Assembly: GCA_027924645.1 (NCBI GenBank)
Contig: BSBN01000213.1
Span: 29,576,501-29,640,500, forward strand
Origin: Cunninghamia lanceolata
Taxonomy: Eukaryota; Streptophyta; Pinopsida; Cupressales; Cupressaceae
Reading direction: 5' to 3'
Length of the DNA stretch: 64,000 nt
A program made the translations under genes and the position numbers. Every line of letters begins with the position of its first letter. The first letter of the stretch is position 1. Below are positions 1 through 10,271 of this stretch, one piece after another. The notes under the pieces are model-generated. The model saw only the letters and a list, made by a program, of their open reading frames with translations. It was not told where the DNA came from and searched no databases.

Positions 1-1390
1 CACAAATGCAAACTTACTAAAAATAGTAATCCTGCCAAATTTAGCCCTTATTGAAAAGAAACAACATTTTTTTTGGGTTGATGCAAGATTGCTCTTACAC
101 CCTGGATGCTCCTGCATCAGATATTAATCTCCATAGTCTAGAGATTGTGTCAATAGTGGATTTTATGAGTAATTATTAGATTAATTATGAATAGTTATTT
201 GTATAATGTGAAAGAATAGTAAAACCGTATTACTTCGACATATGTGTCATAGTACAAGTTGGGAATAGGTCAATTTGAGATTGGTAAACCTAGAATGGAT
301 GAGTAACTAGTGTTATGCCTGAGATTTGTTGATCCATAAGGAGGGGATAACCTAGAATTGTTAGTGGGGTTATGCCTGGGATATGTTGATCCATAAGAGA
401 GAATAACCTAGATGTCTTTACAAATCGAGCTTGAATGATGGGTGAGTGTGTGATGTCCATTCTGAGCTAGGGGTGATGAAACTTTGGCGAAAGTAATGTA
501 AACAACCAACGATTATATTGTCAATTCACTGTGATCTAGGTTTACATACTAGAAAGGGCAATCATGCTTGGGGTTGTAGCCTCAATGTATGATAGTACTA
601 GATATGTAGGACACAACTTCAGCTCAGTATAGGCTATTCTTTGAGGTTACCATACCAATCCCTTCGTCGAAGGGTAGAATCGTTTACTAGTATGGTAAAT
701 ATGTAGGGGACCACAATTAGTCCGTGGTTGGTCGAAAATCGCTTGAGTGATGCTTCCCCTCATGCAGTTAGCGGCCGGGATTTGAAGACAGACATCAGAA
801 TCATTTTGTATCTCTACTTCCAGTTAGCTCTTTAAAGCTTGTATGTAACTTTCTTTGGAAACTTGTAATGAGGAATATTCAATTCCTTTACTGATGAAAT
901 GTATTTGATTATGTGATGGGAGTTTGAAATATGTTTCAAATGTGCATCTTATCGAATGAATTTGAGGAAAAATGTGATTGCTTTCTCTGTCAATATCTCG
1001 ATCTTTTTACTTTTGAGTTAAACATGGTAAATCTTAGTTGGTAGATTAAGTGGCATGTTACATTGTGGACTCTAGTTTTCAATTCTATCCTTTAGATTCT
1101 AGTTATTCTCATTTTTATTCGTCCAACTCACTCTCTTTCTCTTAACATAGTTTAAGTAGGAAAGAAGCAATATTCTAGTCCATATTTGTTTAGTTTTGTA
1201 TTAATAAAGGAACAAATTAATAAAACAAAAACACAAATAAATAATTCTTGTTAAGTCTTGTCTAGATTGTAATAGGAGAGTAGTCCAAACCTCAAACAAA
1301 ACTTAGGATAAGCATACAACAAAAACTACACTAACCTATATAACCCACAAGTTTAGTAAATAAGATAAATGCATTATGCAATGTTCCTCC
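1..1390. other. Uncharacterised AT-rich DNA
   Basis: No convincing reading frame or RNA gene is visible. The only internal structure I see is an imperfect direct duplication: 312-355 and 368-412 share the core GTTATGCCTG, then TTGATCCATAA, then ATAACCTAGA. The less AT-rich part (about 540-800) has the look of an LTR or untranslated end of a retroelement, but I found no partner copy in the window and cannot name it. It lies just left of the copia gag relic and could be further decayed copia sequence. Confidence 0.4.
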
Positions 1391-1391
1391 T

Positions 1392-1810
1392 CCTCCATCT
1401 TCGCTCTAAAAAATGCAACTTGGTCACAATCATATTGAGCGTGTTAGGTGCTTAGCCACAAAAACACCATCCTCCATCCTAAGAGTATACAAATTCTTTC
1501 TTAGGAAATTTATTTACACTAGGGATTTAGCGTGATAAATCTCTCTCAGCTTCTTTCAAAGAGTTGTTGTAGTTGATTCTTCATGTATATTTAACAACAC
1601 AAAGTCTACCAAATAGAGCCTGATGAGAGCCTTTGCTTTTCTATCTAGTATGTTCCAGTCAACTTAATTCATTGCAATGGGTTTAGACCTAGATATGACA
1701 AACCATAGGTCTCTATCTACAACCAAATCATCCATCTTGAACTTAAAAATCTCAAAGTTAGTGTTGTGAACTTCTCCATCTCTATCATTGATGTGCTTTC
1801 CATTTTTCAT
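1392..1810 (-). pseudogene. Ty1/copia gag relic (UBN2-type)
   Basis: Reading the minus strand from ATG at 1810-1808 gives a short leader, then NFEIFKFKMDDLVVDRDLW, the signature N-terminal block of plant copia gag (normally N-[YF]-x-x-W-K-x-x-M-x-x-L-L-x-x-x-D-L-W). After an in-frame TAA comes VDWNILDRKAKALIRLYLVD (the W-x-x-x-D-x-x-A-x-x-x-I-x-L-x-L block), then TTTTL, a TGA where the family has Trp, and KKLREIYHAKSLV. A further block, FLRKNLYTLRMEDG, fits the L-x-x-L-R-M-x-[ED]-G motif. At least three in-frame stops and a frameshift near the end make it non-functional. Gag would form the virus-like particle of a copia retrotransposon. The pol region is not present in the window and the LTRs are not identified. 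Confidence 0.85.
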
Positions 1811-2164
1811 ACAAAAATATATCCTTCTATTAAAAATCACTCAAGCTAAGATTAGTACAAAAACCATTGTCCCTAATACCTAAAATATAATATATAAATT
1901 TTTACAATCAGTCTAAAATCTCTCCTTTCATGTAGCATGGGCTTTTTAAAATTTTGATTGTATTTGAGAGCAAAAATACCTAAATATCACTATACAAGCA
2001 TAAAATTTAGGCAATGGTAACAAGATAATAAGTAGAACTACAAGAAACAACAAAAATAGATAGCTAACATTTAACAAAAAAAAACTTATTAAACAATATA
2101 TTATAAAGTTGAGTATTATTATCCTTCTAACAATAGACCTAACATCTTAAACAACTAGAACCAG

Positions 2165-2424
2165 GGGAGAGGATAAGGATGACAGAGGAGCGGAGCATAA
2201 ACAGCTGGATTTAACCGTTGAGGAGCGGACCATGCAGAGCATGTTGAGGCCTGGCCGTGCTCTATAAATACAGTAATATTCCATTGATTTTTTTACTTCA
2301 TATCATGTTTTGTTTTTAAATTCCTGATTTATTTCATTTTGTGTTTTGGTTTTTGATTTGGGAATTTTGGTTTCCGCATTTTGTATTGTGTCTCCCTCAC
2401 GCTCTGTCATACTTATCCTCTCCC
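2165..2424. repeat. 23-bp inverted repeat around TATA, copy 1
   Basis: The left arm 2165-2187 (begins GGGAGAGGATAAGG) is the reverse complement of 2402-2424 with one mismatch. In copy 3 the same arms match perfectly. The arms enclose a TATA box and the presumed start of a transcript, and the right arm would lie in the 5' leader. Just after the left arm the sequence GAGGAGCGGA is repeated in direct orientation about 32 bp apart (2187 and 2219 regions). The arms could be the termini of a small inverted-repeat element or a regulatory feature; no target-site duplication is obvious. Confidence 0.75.
2263..2270 (+). promoter_or_regulatory. TATA box, module copy 1
   Basis: TATAAATA in the context GCTCTATAAATACAG is a textbook plant TATA box. 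It is preserved in all three module copies (22575-22582, 54722-54729). An open start with a splice-donor-like site follows about 190 bp downstream. Transcription is inferred, not shown. Confidence 0.55.
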
Positions 2425-2457
2425 TTCGTTTGGGTAGACTACGCTTCAACCAGACTA

Positions 2458-2490
2458 ATGGAGCAGGATGCATCTCACAAGCTGGTAAGT
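2458..2490 (+). pseudogene. Exon-like start with splice donor (gene fragment)
   Basis: An ATG at 2458 opens the frame MEQDASHKL, which ends exactly at a consensus donor (CTG/GTAAGT, 2482-2490). With the TATA box 190 bp upstream this looks like the promoter, 5' leader and first coding exon of a captured host gene. Copy 2 keeps the ATG (22919) but has lost the donor (GT to AT); copy 3 has CTG in place of ATG but keeps the donor. No later exon is recognisable. Chance is possible for so short a frame. Confidence 0.35.
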
Positions 2491-2717
2491 TTGATTTTAA
2501 ATTTTATTGTTTGAATTTTATTTTCTATGCTCTCAAATTTTTTAGATTATTAGATTAACTTTACAAATTTCTGCATAAAATTTCCCCCAATACGCTGATT
2601 AGAGTTTTTTGAAGTGTTTTAAAGCTTTTTCATTTTTAATTTAGAAATTTATCCATGCTGAAGTTTCCCCCAATGTGGAGATATGCATTTTCCAGTGTTT
2701 TGAATCTTTTTCAATTT

Positions 2718-2890
2718 CTGCCATTTCAGAAAGAAGACTAAGGTTATACTAATTTTTTTAGCTTAGGTTTAAATCTGCCATTTCAAAAAGAACACTAAGG
2801 TTATATTAATTTTTCTAGCCTAGGGTTAAATCCTGCCATTTCAGAAAGAAAACTAAGGTTATATTAAATTTTCTGGCCTAGGGTTAAATC
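2718..2890. repeat. Three-unit tandem repeat of about 58 bp
   Basis: Units begin with CTGCCATTTCA at 2718, 2775 and 2833, and each runs through ACTAAGGTTATA to (C)TAGGGTTAAAT. The same array is in copy 2 (about 23178-23350) and copy 3 (about 55370-55540). It abuts the integrase end of the minus-strand pol relic. No coding or binding role is evident. Confidence 0.8.
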
Positions 2891-3523
2891 TGTCTTGACA
2901 ACATATCAGCCAGCTTGTTAGTCACCAAAACTTTTCCAAAAAGAGAGCATCCCTATCTGTTGTGATGCCCTTTAGGAGTCCAAAATGAACTGGCACCTGG
3001 TTGAAGAACAACTCAGCCGCATCCCTTCCCTTCAAGTTCTTCTTGTATGCAATTAACACACATCTTACAAATAGGTAGTCATGCCCATGCTTGGACATTG
3101 GAAGACCATCCTTAAAATCCATGGAGATGTTCTTGCATGGTCTAGTAGCCACGGGTAGTGGCTGCCAGGCTGGTATTCCAAGTTCCGGTTGCTTGGCTTA
3201 CTTATGCTACATAACTTTGCAGCCCCTAATGAAGTTTGACAAATCTTCTTTGCACACAGGGACAATAAACATAAGGGTGAAGGTTTGAAACTATTTTAGA
3301 TACTCCAAAATGTCCTGCAACTCTCAAGGTATGAGCCTAATTTCCCACTTTGTAGAGGAGCCCATCTTGAAGAAATAATCAAGATTTGGCTCAAAATTAG
3401 CCACTTCCCCTATCAGTCTGCTGATATATCTCACTGAATCTTTATCATGCTCATAGTCATCAATAGAAACTTCCTCAGCAAATAGCTCCAACAAAGTAAG
3501 GGTACCAACCACTGAAAGAAGTG

Positions 3524-3689
3524 CTAGTCTTGGTCTTGACAGCTGATCATCCACCATGTTAGTCACACCCCACTTGTATTTGATCACCAAATGAAACTGT
3601 TGTAAGTTCTAGTCTTGGTCTTGACAACTGATCATCCACCATGTTAGTCACACCCCACTTGTATTTGATCACCAAATGAAACTGTTGCT
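3524..3689. repeat. 85-bp tandem duplication inside pol relic
   Basis: 3524-3608 is repeated at 3609-3689 (both begin CTAGTCTTGGTCTTGACA). Copy 2 has the same duplication (23984-24068 and 24069-24152). Copy 3 has a single unit (56174-56250 region). It breaks the pol frame near the RNase H end. Confidence 0.9.
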
Positions 3690-3699
3690 TGATGAGATT

Positions 3700-4070
3700 C
3701 TTGGAGTTTGTTTGTGCTTGCAAATATTGAAGGTCTTCTCTGTCTTAAATATTGTCATGCCACAATACAAGTCTTTCTGTTTATGGTGCTGCAATTATAT
3801 TCCAGGGCTGATTCTGTCCAAGGACCCTTTATGGCACAGGACTGTTGTTCTTTTCTACAGGAGCTGTATTTTTTAGTTCTGTTCTTTGTTGGGTTGTACT
3901 CTGTGTTGTTCTTTGGCTGTCTTGTAGTTGCTCTACTGAGCACTGTCTTCTTCTTATAATCTTGCTTTCTTCAATATTAAAAAAAAGTATTGGAGTGGTT
4001 GATGATCACTCCAATTTTGGAAAAAGTATTGGAGTGGTTACAATAATAATATACTTTCTTCAAGCATAAA
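3700..4070 (+). other. Insertion within pol relic with A-rich tail
   Basis: In all three copies the pol frame is interrupted between the GKET motif of RNase H and the following LQYLQ block by about 330 bp of unrelated sequence. On the plus strand this ends in CTTCAATATTAAAAAAA, like a retroposed 3' end. It is followed by a pair of direct repeats (AAAGTATTGGAGTGGTT) separated by the near-palindrome GGAGTG...CACTCC. It could be a truncated LINE or a processed transcript; I see no coding frame. Being in all copies, it predates the duplication. Confidence 0.5.
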
Positions 4071-4449
4071 ACAATAAGTATCGTAATTGTGCTATTGTTT
4101 CCTTGCCCATGAGATAGTGTTTCCACTTCTTCACTGCAGAGACCAAAGCATACAACTTCTTGTCATATGTAGTTGTACTATAGTTTAGGACAGTTCCTTT
4201 GAACAATCCTGAATGATAGCAAACCAGTCTTCTTATTGCAACAAAACAACTCCTATAGCATTATCACTAGCATCAGTGTAAACCACAAAAGGTTGCTGAA
4301 GATTGGGAAAAACAAGTACGGGTGCATGATTGATTTTGTACCTGAGTTCTTCAAATGCACACTTTTGTTCTGTAGTGTAGGGTTGCTTAAAGTTAATATA
4401 TATCTAATTTTGTACTTACAGTTTGTTCAAGTATAATTACATTTAGATA

Positions 4450-6236
4450 AAATTACATTGTTAAATTTGAGACTATTTTTTTTTCCCTTGTAAAGCATAT
4501 TTTGAATTATTTTTACTGAATCTTTTTTCATAATAGGGTAGGGTTTAAATATAATGTCTTTTTGAGTGGGCTGGTGCAGTTAAACCTTCTTGGTGCCGTA
4601 GCAGTTTGGATGAGATCATAAAAACAGCTCAGAAATTGATTATAAATATCTAATCTCTATCAAATAAAAAGTTTTATATAGACATTTTAATTGAAATGTT
4701 GAACTAACTGTTGTATTTATAAAGTCAGTGGACTATTAATCTTTGTATAAAGTGGACTGTTATAATATTTTCCTACTGTATAAAGTGGACTTTTAATACG
4801 GATTATTAATCATTGTATAAAGTGGCTATAAGCTTTATTTAGTGAATTAATTTATTATATTATTTTTGTAATGGTTATAAGTAGATAGTTGTATACATTA
4901 ATCTTTGTATAAAGTGGATGAATCATTATTTTTGATGGATGGATTATTTTATTAAAAAAAATTAGTTAAATATTTTATTATATTATTTTTGTAATAGTTT
5001 TAAGTAGATAGTATTATAAGAAAATTTCTTTAGATTATTTTGTTAAAATGAATTATTGATGTTTGGAAATAGATTGGCTTCATTAATTTTTTTTTAAAGT
5101 AGACTATGTTACAATGATATTACAATCTTTGTAACAGTTTGAATTCATTTTTGTACCACTTTGAGGTGAACTAATAATAATGTATTTTTAGAGTTTGAAT
5201 GGTATTTTATGAAAGTGTGTAGATTTAAATATTGAAAATTTCTTTTTCTTTTGATATCTTTGAAAGACTTGTTTTATTTTAATTTGTTGAGCTAATCCAA
5301 TAAGCTTAATTTAATACACACAAAAATTATGTTTTTAAAAATTAATTTAATTTTTACATTTTTAATTTACTTGTAATAAAATTTTTAATTTAAAATTTAA
5401 TCACAAAAAAATAGAAGTAAATAGATGATTAATTTTAATTTTATTAAAATTATTATTTTTAACTATTTATGTAGTGTGGAGGATGGATAGAAGACTAATT
5501 TTTAATTTTAATCTACATATTCTTTTTATCCATTTTGAGCTATATATATGAAGTGAATTTGTTTACATCCATTTGAAATTATTATGGTTTTTATGTGTTT
5601 GAACTATAAATCCACTTATTATAGATGAAGTGTGAACATTTTAACATCTATCTTGAGCTATATATGAAGTATATGAACTTTTTTATGGTGTGCATTTCTT
5701 ATGGTTTGAATAAAAATGATGTGTGTTGATGAAGTATATATAGTGAACTCTGCCCTTCATTTTGTATATTTTTTGTGCTTGAACCTTGAGCATCCTATGT
5801 GAACTTTTTTACATCCATTTGAATGTGTTTATTGGACTATATGCATTGTGCTAAATGTGCTAAATGTGTTCGTATTTATGGGTTTTATTTGTTTACATTT
5901 TTAAGTGTGAATTTTTAAGCATCCAAATAGAGTTGTTTTGATGGCTATATCTTAGGAAGTATGTGAACTTTTTACCATTTTCCTTTGTACTTATTGTGCT
6001 ATTTTTAATTGGAAATATGGTTTTTATGTGTTTTTACTATGAAGTGTGATCCACTTCATATTAGTGTATGTGTGATTGAAGCGTGGCTATTTATGTTTGT
6101 TTTATACTTTTATATATTTTATTTCAATTGGAAGTGTCTTCTTACAATTTCTATGGGTTTCAACTATGAAGTTTCGGTACTTCATATTGGTCCATGTGAT
6201 TGACGTGTGATTATTTTTTAACCTTATATGTGTCTT
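4450..6236. other. AT-rich stretch of module copy 1
   Basis: Very AT-rich, with dispersed repeats such as TTTGTATAAAGTGGAC (about 4740-4920) and long A/T-only words. From about 5550 onward, phrases of the downstream satellite appear in diverged form (for example GATGAAGTATAT and GCCCTTCATTTTGTATA near 5730), so the satellite may have grown out of this DNA. No gene is visible. Copy 3 keeps the whole stretch (57030-58630); copy 2 keeps only its start. Confidence 0.7.
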
Positions 6237-9200
6237 GAATATATGGTAGGCTTTTTATGGTGTGTATTTTGTATGGTTTGAATGAAGATGAAATGTGTTG
6301 TGTTGATGAAGTATATGTGTACTTTGCCCTTCATTTTATATGTTTTTTGTGTTTGAAACACGAGCATCCTATCATTTCATAGTGTGTATGTGGACTTGAG
6401 TTTGGCTTCAATGTGTGTTGGATATTGTCTAACGTTGACTTCTTATTTTGTTTTAGACTGTGACCTTTATTATGTGTGTGCTTTTGAGTTTGGCCTTCAT
6501 TTTGTGTGTTGAAACTATTCTTATACTTTAGATGAAGTGTGTTTCTCAAATGTGTGTTGAATATATGGTAGACTTTTTATGGTGTGTATTTTGTATGGTT
6601 TCAATGAAGACGAAGTGTGTTGATGAAGTATATGTACTTTGCCCTTCATTTTTTATGACTTTTGTGTTTGAACCTTGAGCTTACTATCATTTGGAAGTGT
6701 GTTTGAACCTCGACATTCATAGTGTGTTTGTGGACGTGAGTTTAGCTTCATTGTGTGTTGGATATTGTCTAACTTTGACTTCTTATTGTAGTATGGACTT
6801 TGACCTTTATTATATGTTTGCTTTTGAGTTTGGCCTTCACTTTGTGTGTTGAAACTATTCTTATGCTTTAGATGAAGTGTGTTTCTTTTGTGGACTCGAG
6901 TTTAACTTCATTGTGTGTTGGATATTGTCTAACTTTGACTTCTTATTTTAGTATGGACTTTGACCTTTATTATATGTGTGCTTTTGAGTTTGCCCTTCAC
7001 TTTGTGTGTTGAAACTATTCTTATGCTTTAGATGAAGTGTGTTTCTCATATGTGTGTTGAATACATGGTAGATTTGTGATGGTGTGTATTTTGTATGGTC
7101 TGAATGAAGATGAAGTATATGTACTTTGCCCTTCATTTTGTATGTTTTCTGTGTTGGAACCTTGATCTTCATAGTGTGTATGTGGACTCGAGTTTGACTT
7201 CATTGTGCGTTGGATATTGTCTAGCTTTGACTTCTTATTGTGGTTTGGATTTTGACCTTTATTATGTGTCCTTTTGAGTTTTGCCTTCACTTTGTGTGTT
7301 GAAACTATTCTTATGTTTTAGATGAAGCATGTTTTTCATATGTGTGTTGAATACATGGTAGACTTTTTATGGTGTGTATTTTGTATGGTTTGAATGAAGA
7401 TGAAGTGTGTTGGTTGAAGTATATGTACTTTGCCCTTCATTTTTTATGTTTTATATGTTTGCACCTTGAGCATCCTATCATTTGTAAGTGTGTTTGAACC
7501 TTAATCTTCATAGTGTGTATGTGGACTTGTGTTTGGCTTCATTCTGTGTTGGATATTGTCTAGCTTTGAATTCTTATTGTGGCTTGGACTTTGACCTTTA
7601 TTATGTGTGTGCTTTTGAGTTTGGCCTTCACTTTGTATGTTGAAACTATTATTATGCTTTAGATGAAGTGTGTTTCTCATATGTGTCTTGAATACATGGT
7701 ACACTTTTTATGGTGTGTATTTTGAATAGTTTGAATGAAGGTGATGTCTATTGATGAAGTATATGTACTTTTCCCTTCATTGTATGTTTTTTGTGTTTGA
7801 ACCTTGAGCATCCTATCATTTGGAAGTGTGTTTAAACCTTGACCTTCATAGTGTATATGTGGACTTGAGTTTGGCTTCATTGTGTGTTGGATATTATCTA
7901 ACATTGACTTCTTATTGTGGTTTGGACTTTAACCTCTATTATGTGTGTGCTTTTGAGTTTGGCCTTCACGTTGTGTGTTGAAACTATTCTTATGCTTTAG
8001 ATGACGCGTGTTTCTCATATGTGTGTTAAATACATGGTAGACTTTTTATGGTGTGTATTTTGTATGGTTTGAATGAAGATGAAGTGTATTTATGAAGTAT
8101 ATGTACTTTGCCCTTCATTTTGTATGCTTTTTGTGTTTAAACCTTGAGCATCCTGTCATTTGGAAGTCTGTTTGAACCTTGACCTTCATAGTGTGAATGC
8201 GGACTTAGTTTGGCTTCATTGTGTGTTGGATATTGTCTAACTTTGACTTTCTGTGGTGGTTTGGACTTTGACATTTGTTATGTGTGTGCTTTTGAGTTTG
8301 GCCTTCACCTTGTGTGTTAAAACTATTCTTATGCTTTAGATGACACGTGTTTCTCATATGTGTGTTCAATACATGGTAGACTTTTTATGATGTCTATTTT
8401 GTATGGTTTGAATGAAGATGAAGTGTGTTGATGAAATATATGTACTTTTCCTTTCATTTTGTATATTTTTTGTGTTTGAACCTTGAGCATCCTATCATTT
8501 GGAAGTGTGTTTGAACCTTGAACTTCATAGTGTGTATGTGGAGTTGAATTTGGCTTCATCTTGTGTTGGATATTATCTAACTTCGACTTCTTATTGTGGT
8601 TTGGACTTTGATCTTTATTATGTATGTGCCTTTGAGTTTGGCCTTAACTTTGTGTGTTGAAACTATTCTTATGCTTTAGATGACAAGTGTTTCTTTACAT
8701 GTGTGTTGAATACATGGTAGACTTTTTATGATGTGTATTTTGTATGGTTTGAATGAAAATGAAGTGTGTTGATGAAGCATATGTACTTTGCCCTTCATTT
8801 TGTATGTTTTTTATGTTTGATCCTTAAACATCCTATCATTTGGAATTATGTTTGAACCTTGACCTTCATAGTGTGTATGCGTACTTGAGTTTGGCTTCAT
8901 TATGTGTTGGATATTGTCTAACTTTGACTTCTTATTATGGTTTGGACTTTGACCTTTGTTATGTGTGTACTTTTGAATTTGGCCTTCACTTTGTGTGTTG
9001 AAACTAATCTTATGCTTTAGATGAAGTGTGTTTCTCATATGTGTGTTGAATACATAGTAGAATTTTTATGATGTGTATTTTGTATGGTTTGAATGAAGAT
9101 GAAGTGTGTTGATGAAGTAAATGTACTGTCTTCATTTATAATATTTTTTGTGTTTGAACTCTGAGCATCCTATCATTTGGAAGTGTGTTTGAACCTTGAC

Positions 9201-10266
9201 CTTCATAGTGTGTATGTGGACTTGAATTTGGCTTCGTTGTGTGTTGGATATTATCTAACTTTGACTTCTTATTGTGGTTTGGACTTTGACCTTTACTATG
9301 TATGTGCTTTTGAGTTTGGCCTTCACTTTGTGTGTTGAAACTAATCTTATACATCTTTAAATGAAGTGTGTTTCTCATATGGTGTGTTGAATACATGGTA
9401 ATCTTTTTACAGTGTGTATTTTGTATGGTTTGAATGAAAATTAAGTGTGTTGATGAAGTTTATGTGCTTTGCCCTTCATTTTGTATGTTTTTTGTGTTTG
9501 AACCCTAAGCATCCTATAATTTGGAAGTTGGTATTTGGACTTGAGTTTGGCTTCATTATGTGTTGGATGTTCTCTAACTTTGACTTCTTATTGTGGTTTG
9601 GACTTTGAGCTTTATTATGCATGTGGTTTTGAGTTTGGCCTTCACTTTGTGTGTTGAAACTATTCTTATGCTTTAGATGAAGTATGTTTTTCATATGTGT
9701 GTTGAATACATGGTAGACTTTTTATGGTGTGTATTTTGTATGGTTTGAATGAATATGTAGAGTGTTGATGAAGTATATATCCTGTGCCCTTCATTTCGTA
9801 TATTTTTTTGTGTTTGAACCTTGAGCATCCGATCATTTGGAAGTGTGTTTGAACCTAGACCTTTATATTGTGTATGCGGACTTGAGTTTGGCTTAATTGT
9901 GTGTTGGATATTGTTTAACTTTGACTTCTTATTGTGGTTTGGACTTTGACCTTTATTATGTGTGTGATTTTGAGTTCGGCCTTTACTTTGTGTGTTGAAA
10001 CTATTCTTATGCTTTAGATGAAGTATGTTTCTCATAATTGTGGTTTGGATGAACAACTTTTTATGGGTTGATGGATTTTTTTAAAACCTTAGATTTTATT
10101 TCTTATGTTTGAACATTGAGTGTTTTTATATGTTTTCACTTTGTGTGTTTTGATGTGAGTGAGACATTAAATTCAACTTTTTGGGGCTTTGTGGTTTGGA
10201 CCTTTATTATGTATGTGCTTTTGGGTTTGGCCTTCACTTTGTGTGTTGAAACTATTCTTATGCTTT
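6237..10266. repeat. 340-bp satellite array 1
   Basis: About eleven monomers, phased on the phrase TTGAATACATGGTAGAC. Distances between successive GAGCATCCTATCATTTGG sites are close to 340 bp (near 7461, 7801, 8140, 8480, 8821, 9159, 9502), with one short unit of about 316 bp before the last (9502 to 9818). The first units are irregular (a partial unit near 6890-6950). The array passes at about 10030 into the related 1.2-kb type of repeat seen at 43638-46285, in which element B is inserted. Minus-strand open frames in the array arise from its base composition and shift frame at each 340-bp step, so I do not regard them as genes. Confidence 0.92.
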
Positions 10267-10271
10267 AGATG

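Larger units (their letters stand above)
2905..4410 (-). pseudogene. Ty3/gypsy pol relic, module copy 1
   Basis: Minus-strand reading from high to low coordinates gives, in order: the end of reverse transcriptase and start of RNase H (APVLVFPNLQQPFVVYTDAS, near 4290); the RNase H block YDKKLYALVSAVKKWKHYLM (near 4130), seen best in copy 2; a foreign insertion (about 3700-4070); the RNase H end VIKYKWGVTNMVDDQLSRP (near 3560); a linker (to 3324); a decayed H2C2 zinc-binding region (near 3200); and the integrase core start ISMDF..GLPMSKHGHDYLF to ITTDRDALFLEKFW (3152-2922). The two integrase Asp positions (MDF, DRD) are recognisable. Frameshifts, stops and an 85-bp duplication inactivate it. 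No gag, protease or LTR accompanies it, so it is an internal fragment carried by the module. Confidence 0.85.
1891..10266. repeat. Composite repeated module, copy 1
   Basis: This block is colinear with 22205-25201 plus 32870-35428 (copy 2) and with 54376-63375 (copy 3). Homology starts abruptly at the words TATATAAATTTTTACAATCA (1891, about 22205, about 54376). In order it holds an inverted repeat with a TATA box, an exon-like start, a three-unit repeat, a minus-strand gypsy pol relic, an AT-rich stretch and a 340-bp satellite. Copy 1 lacks a 146-bp segment present in the other two (22700-22857 region; junction at 2390 in copy 1). Copies are only a few percent different by eye, so the duplications are moderately old. 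Whether the module is itself one large transposable element or a segmental duplication is not settled. Confidence 0.85.

Noticed and set aside
2716..2895. CTAGGGTTAAAT motifs as telomere-like DNA
   Set aside because: They occur once per 58-bp unit within a different repeat and are not tandem TTTAGGG.
6331..10056. Many minus-strand open frames with similar peptides (MRNTLHLKHKNSF...) in the satellite arrays
   Set aside because: They recur once per 340-bp unit and 340 is not a multiple of three, so the frame shifts between units. They follow the satellite base composition and have no start context, domain or neighbours to support coding.
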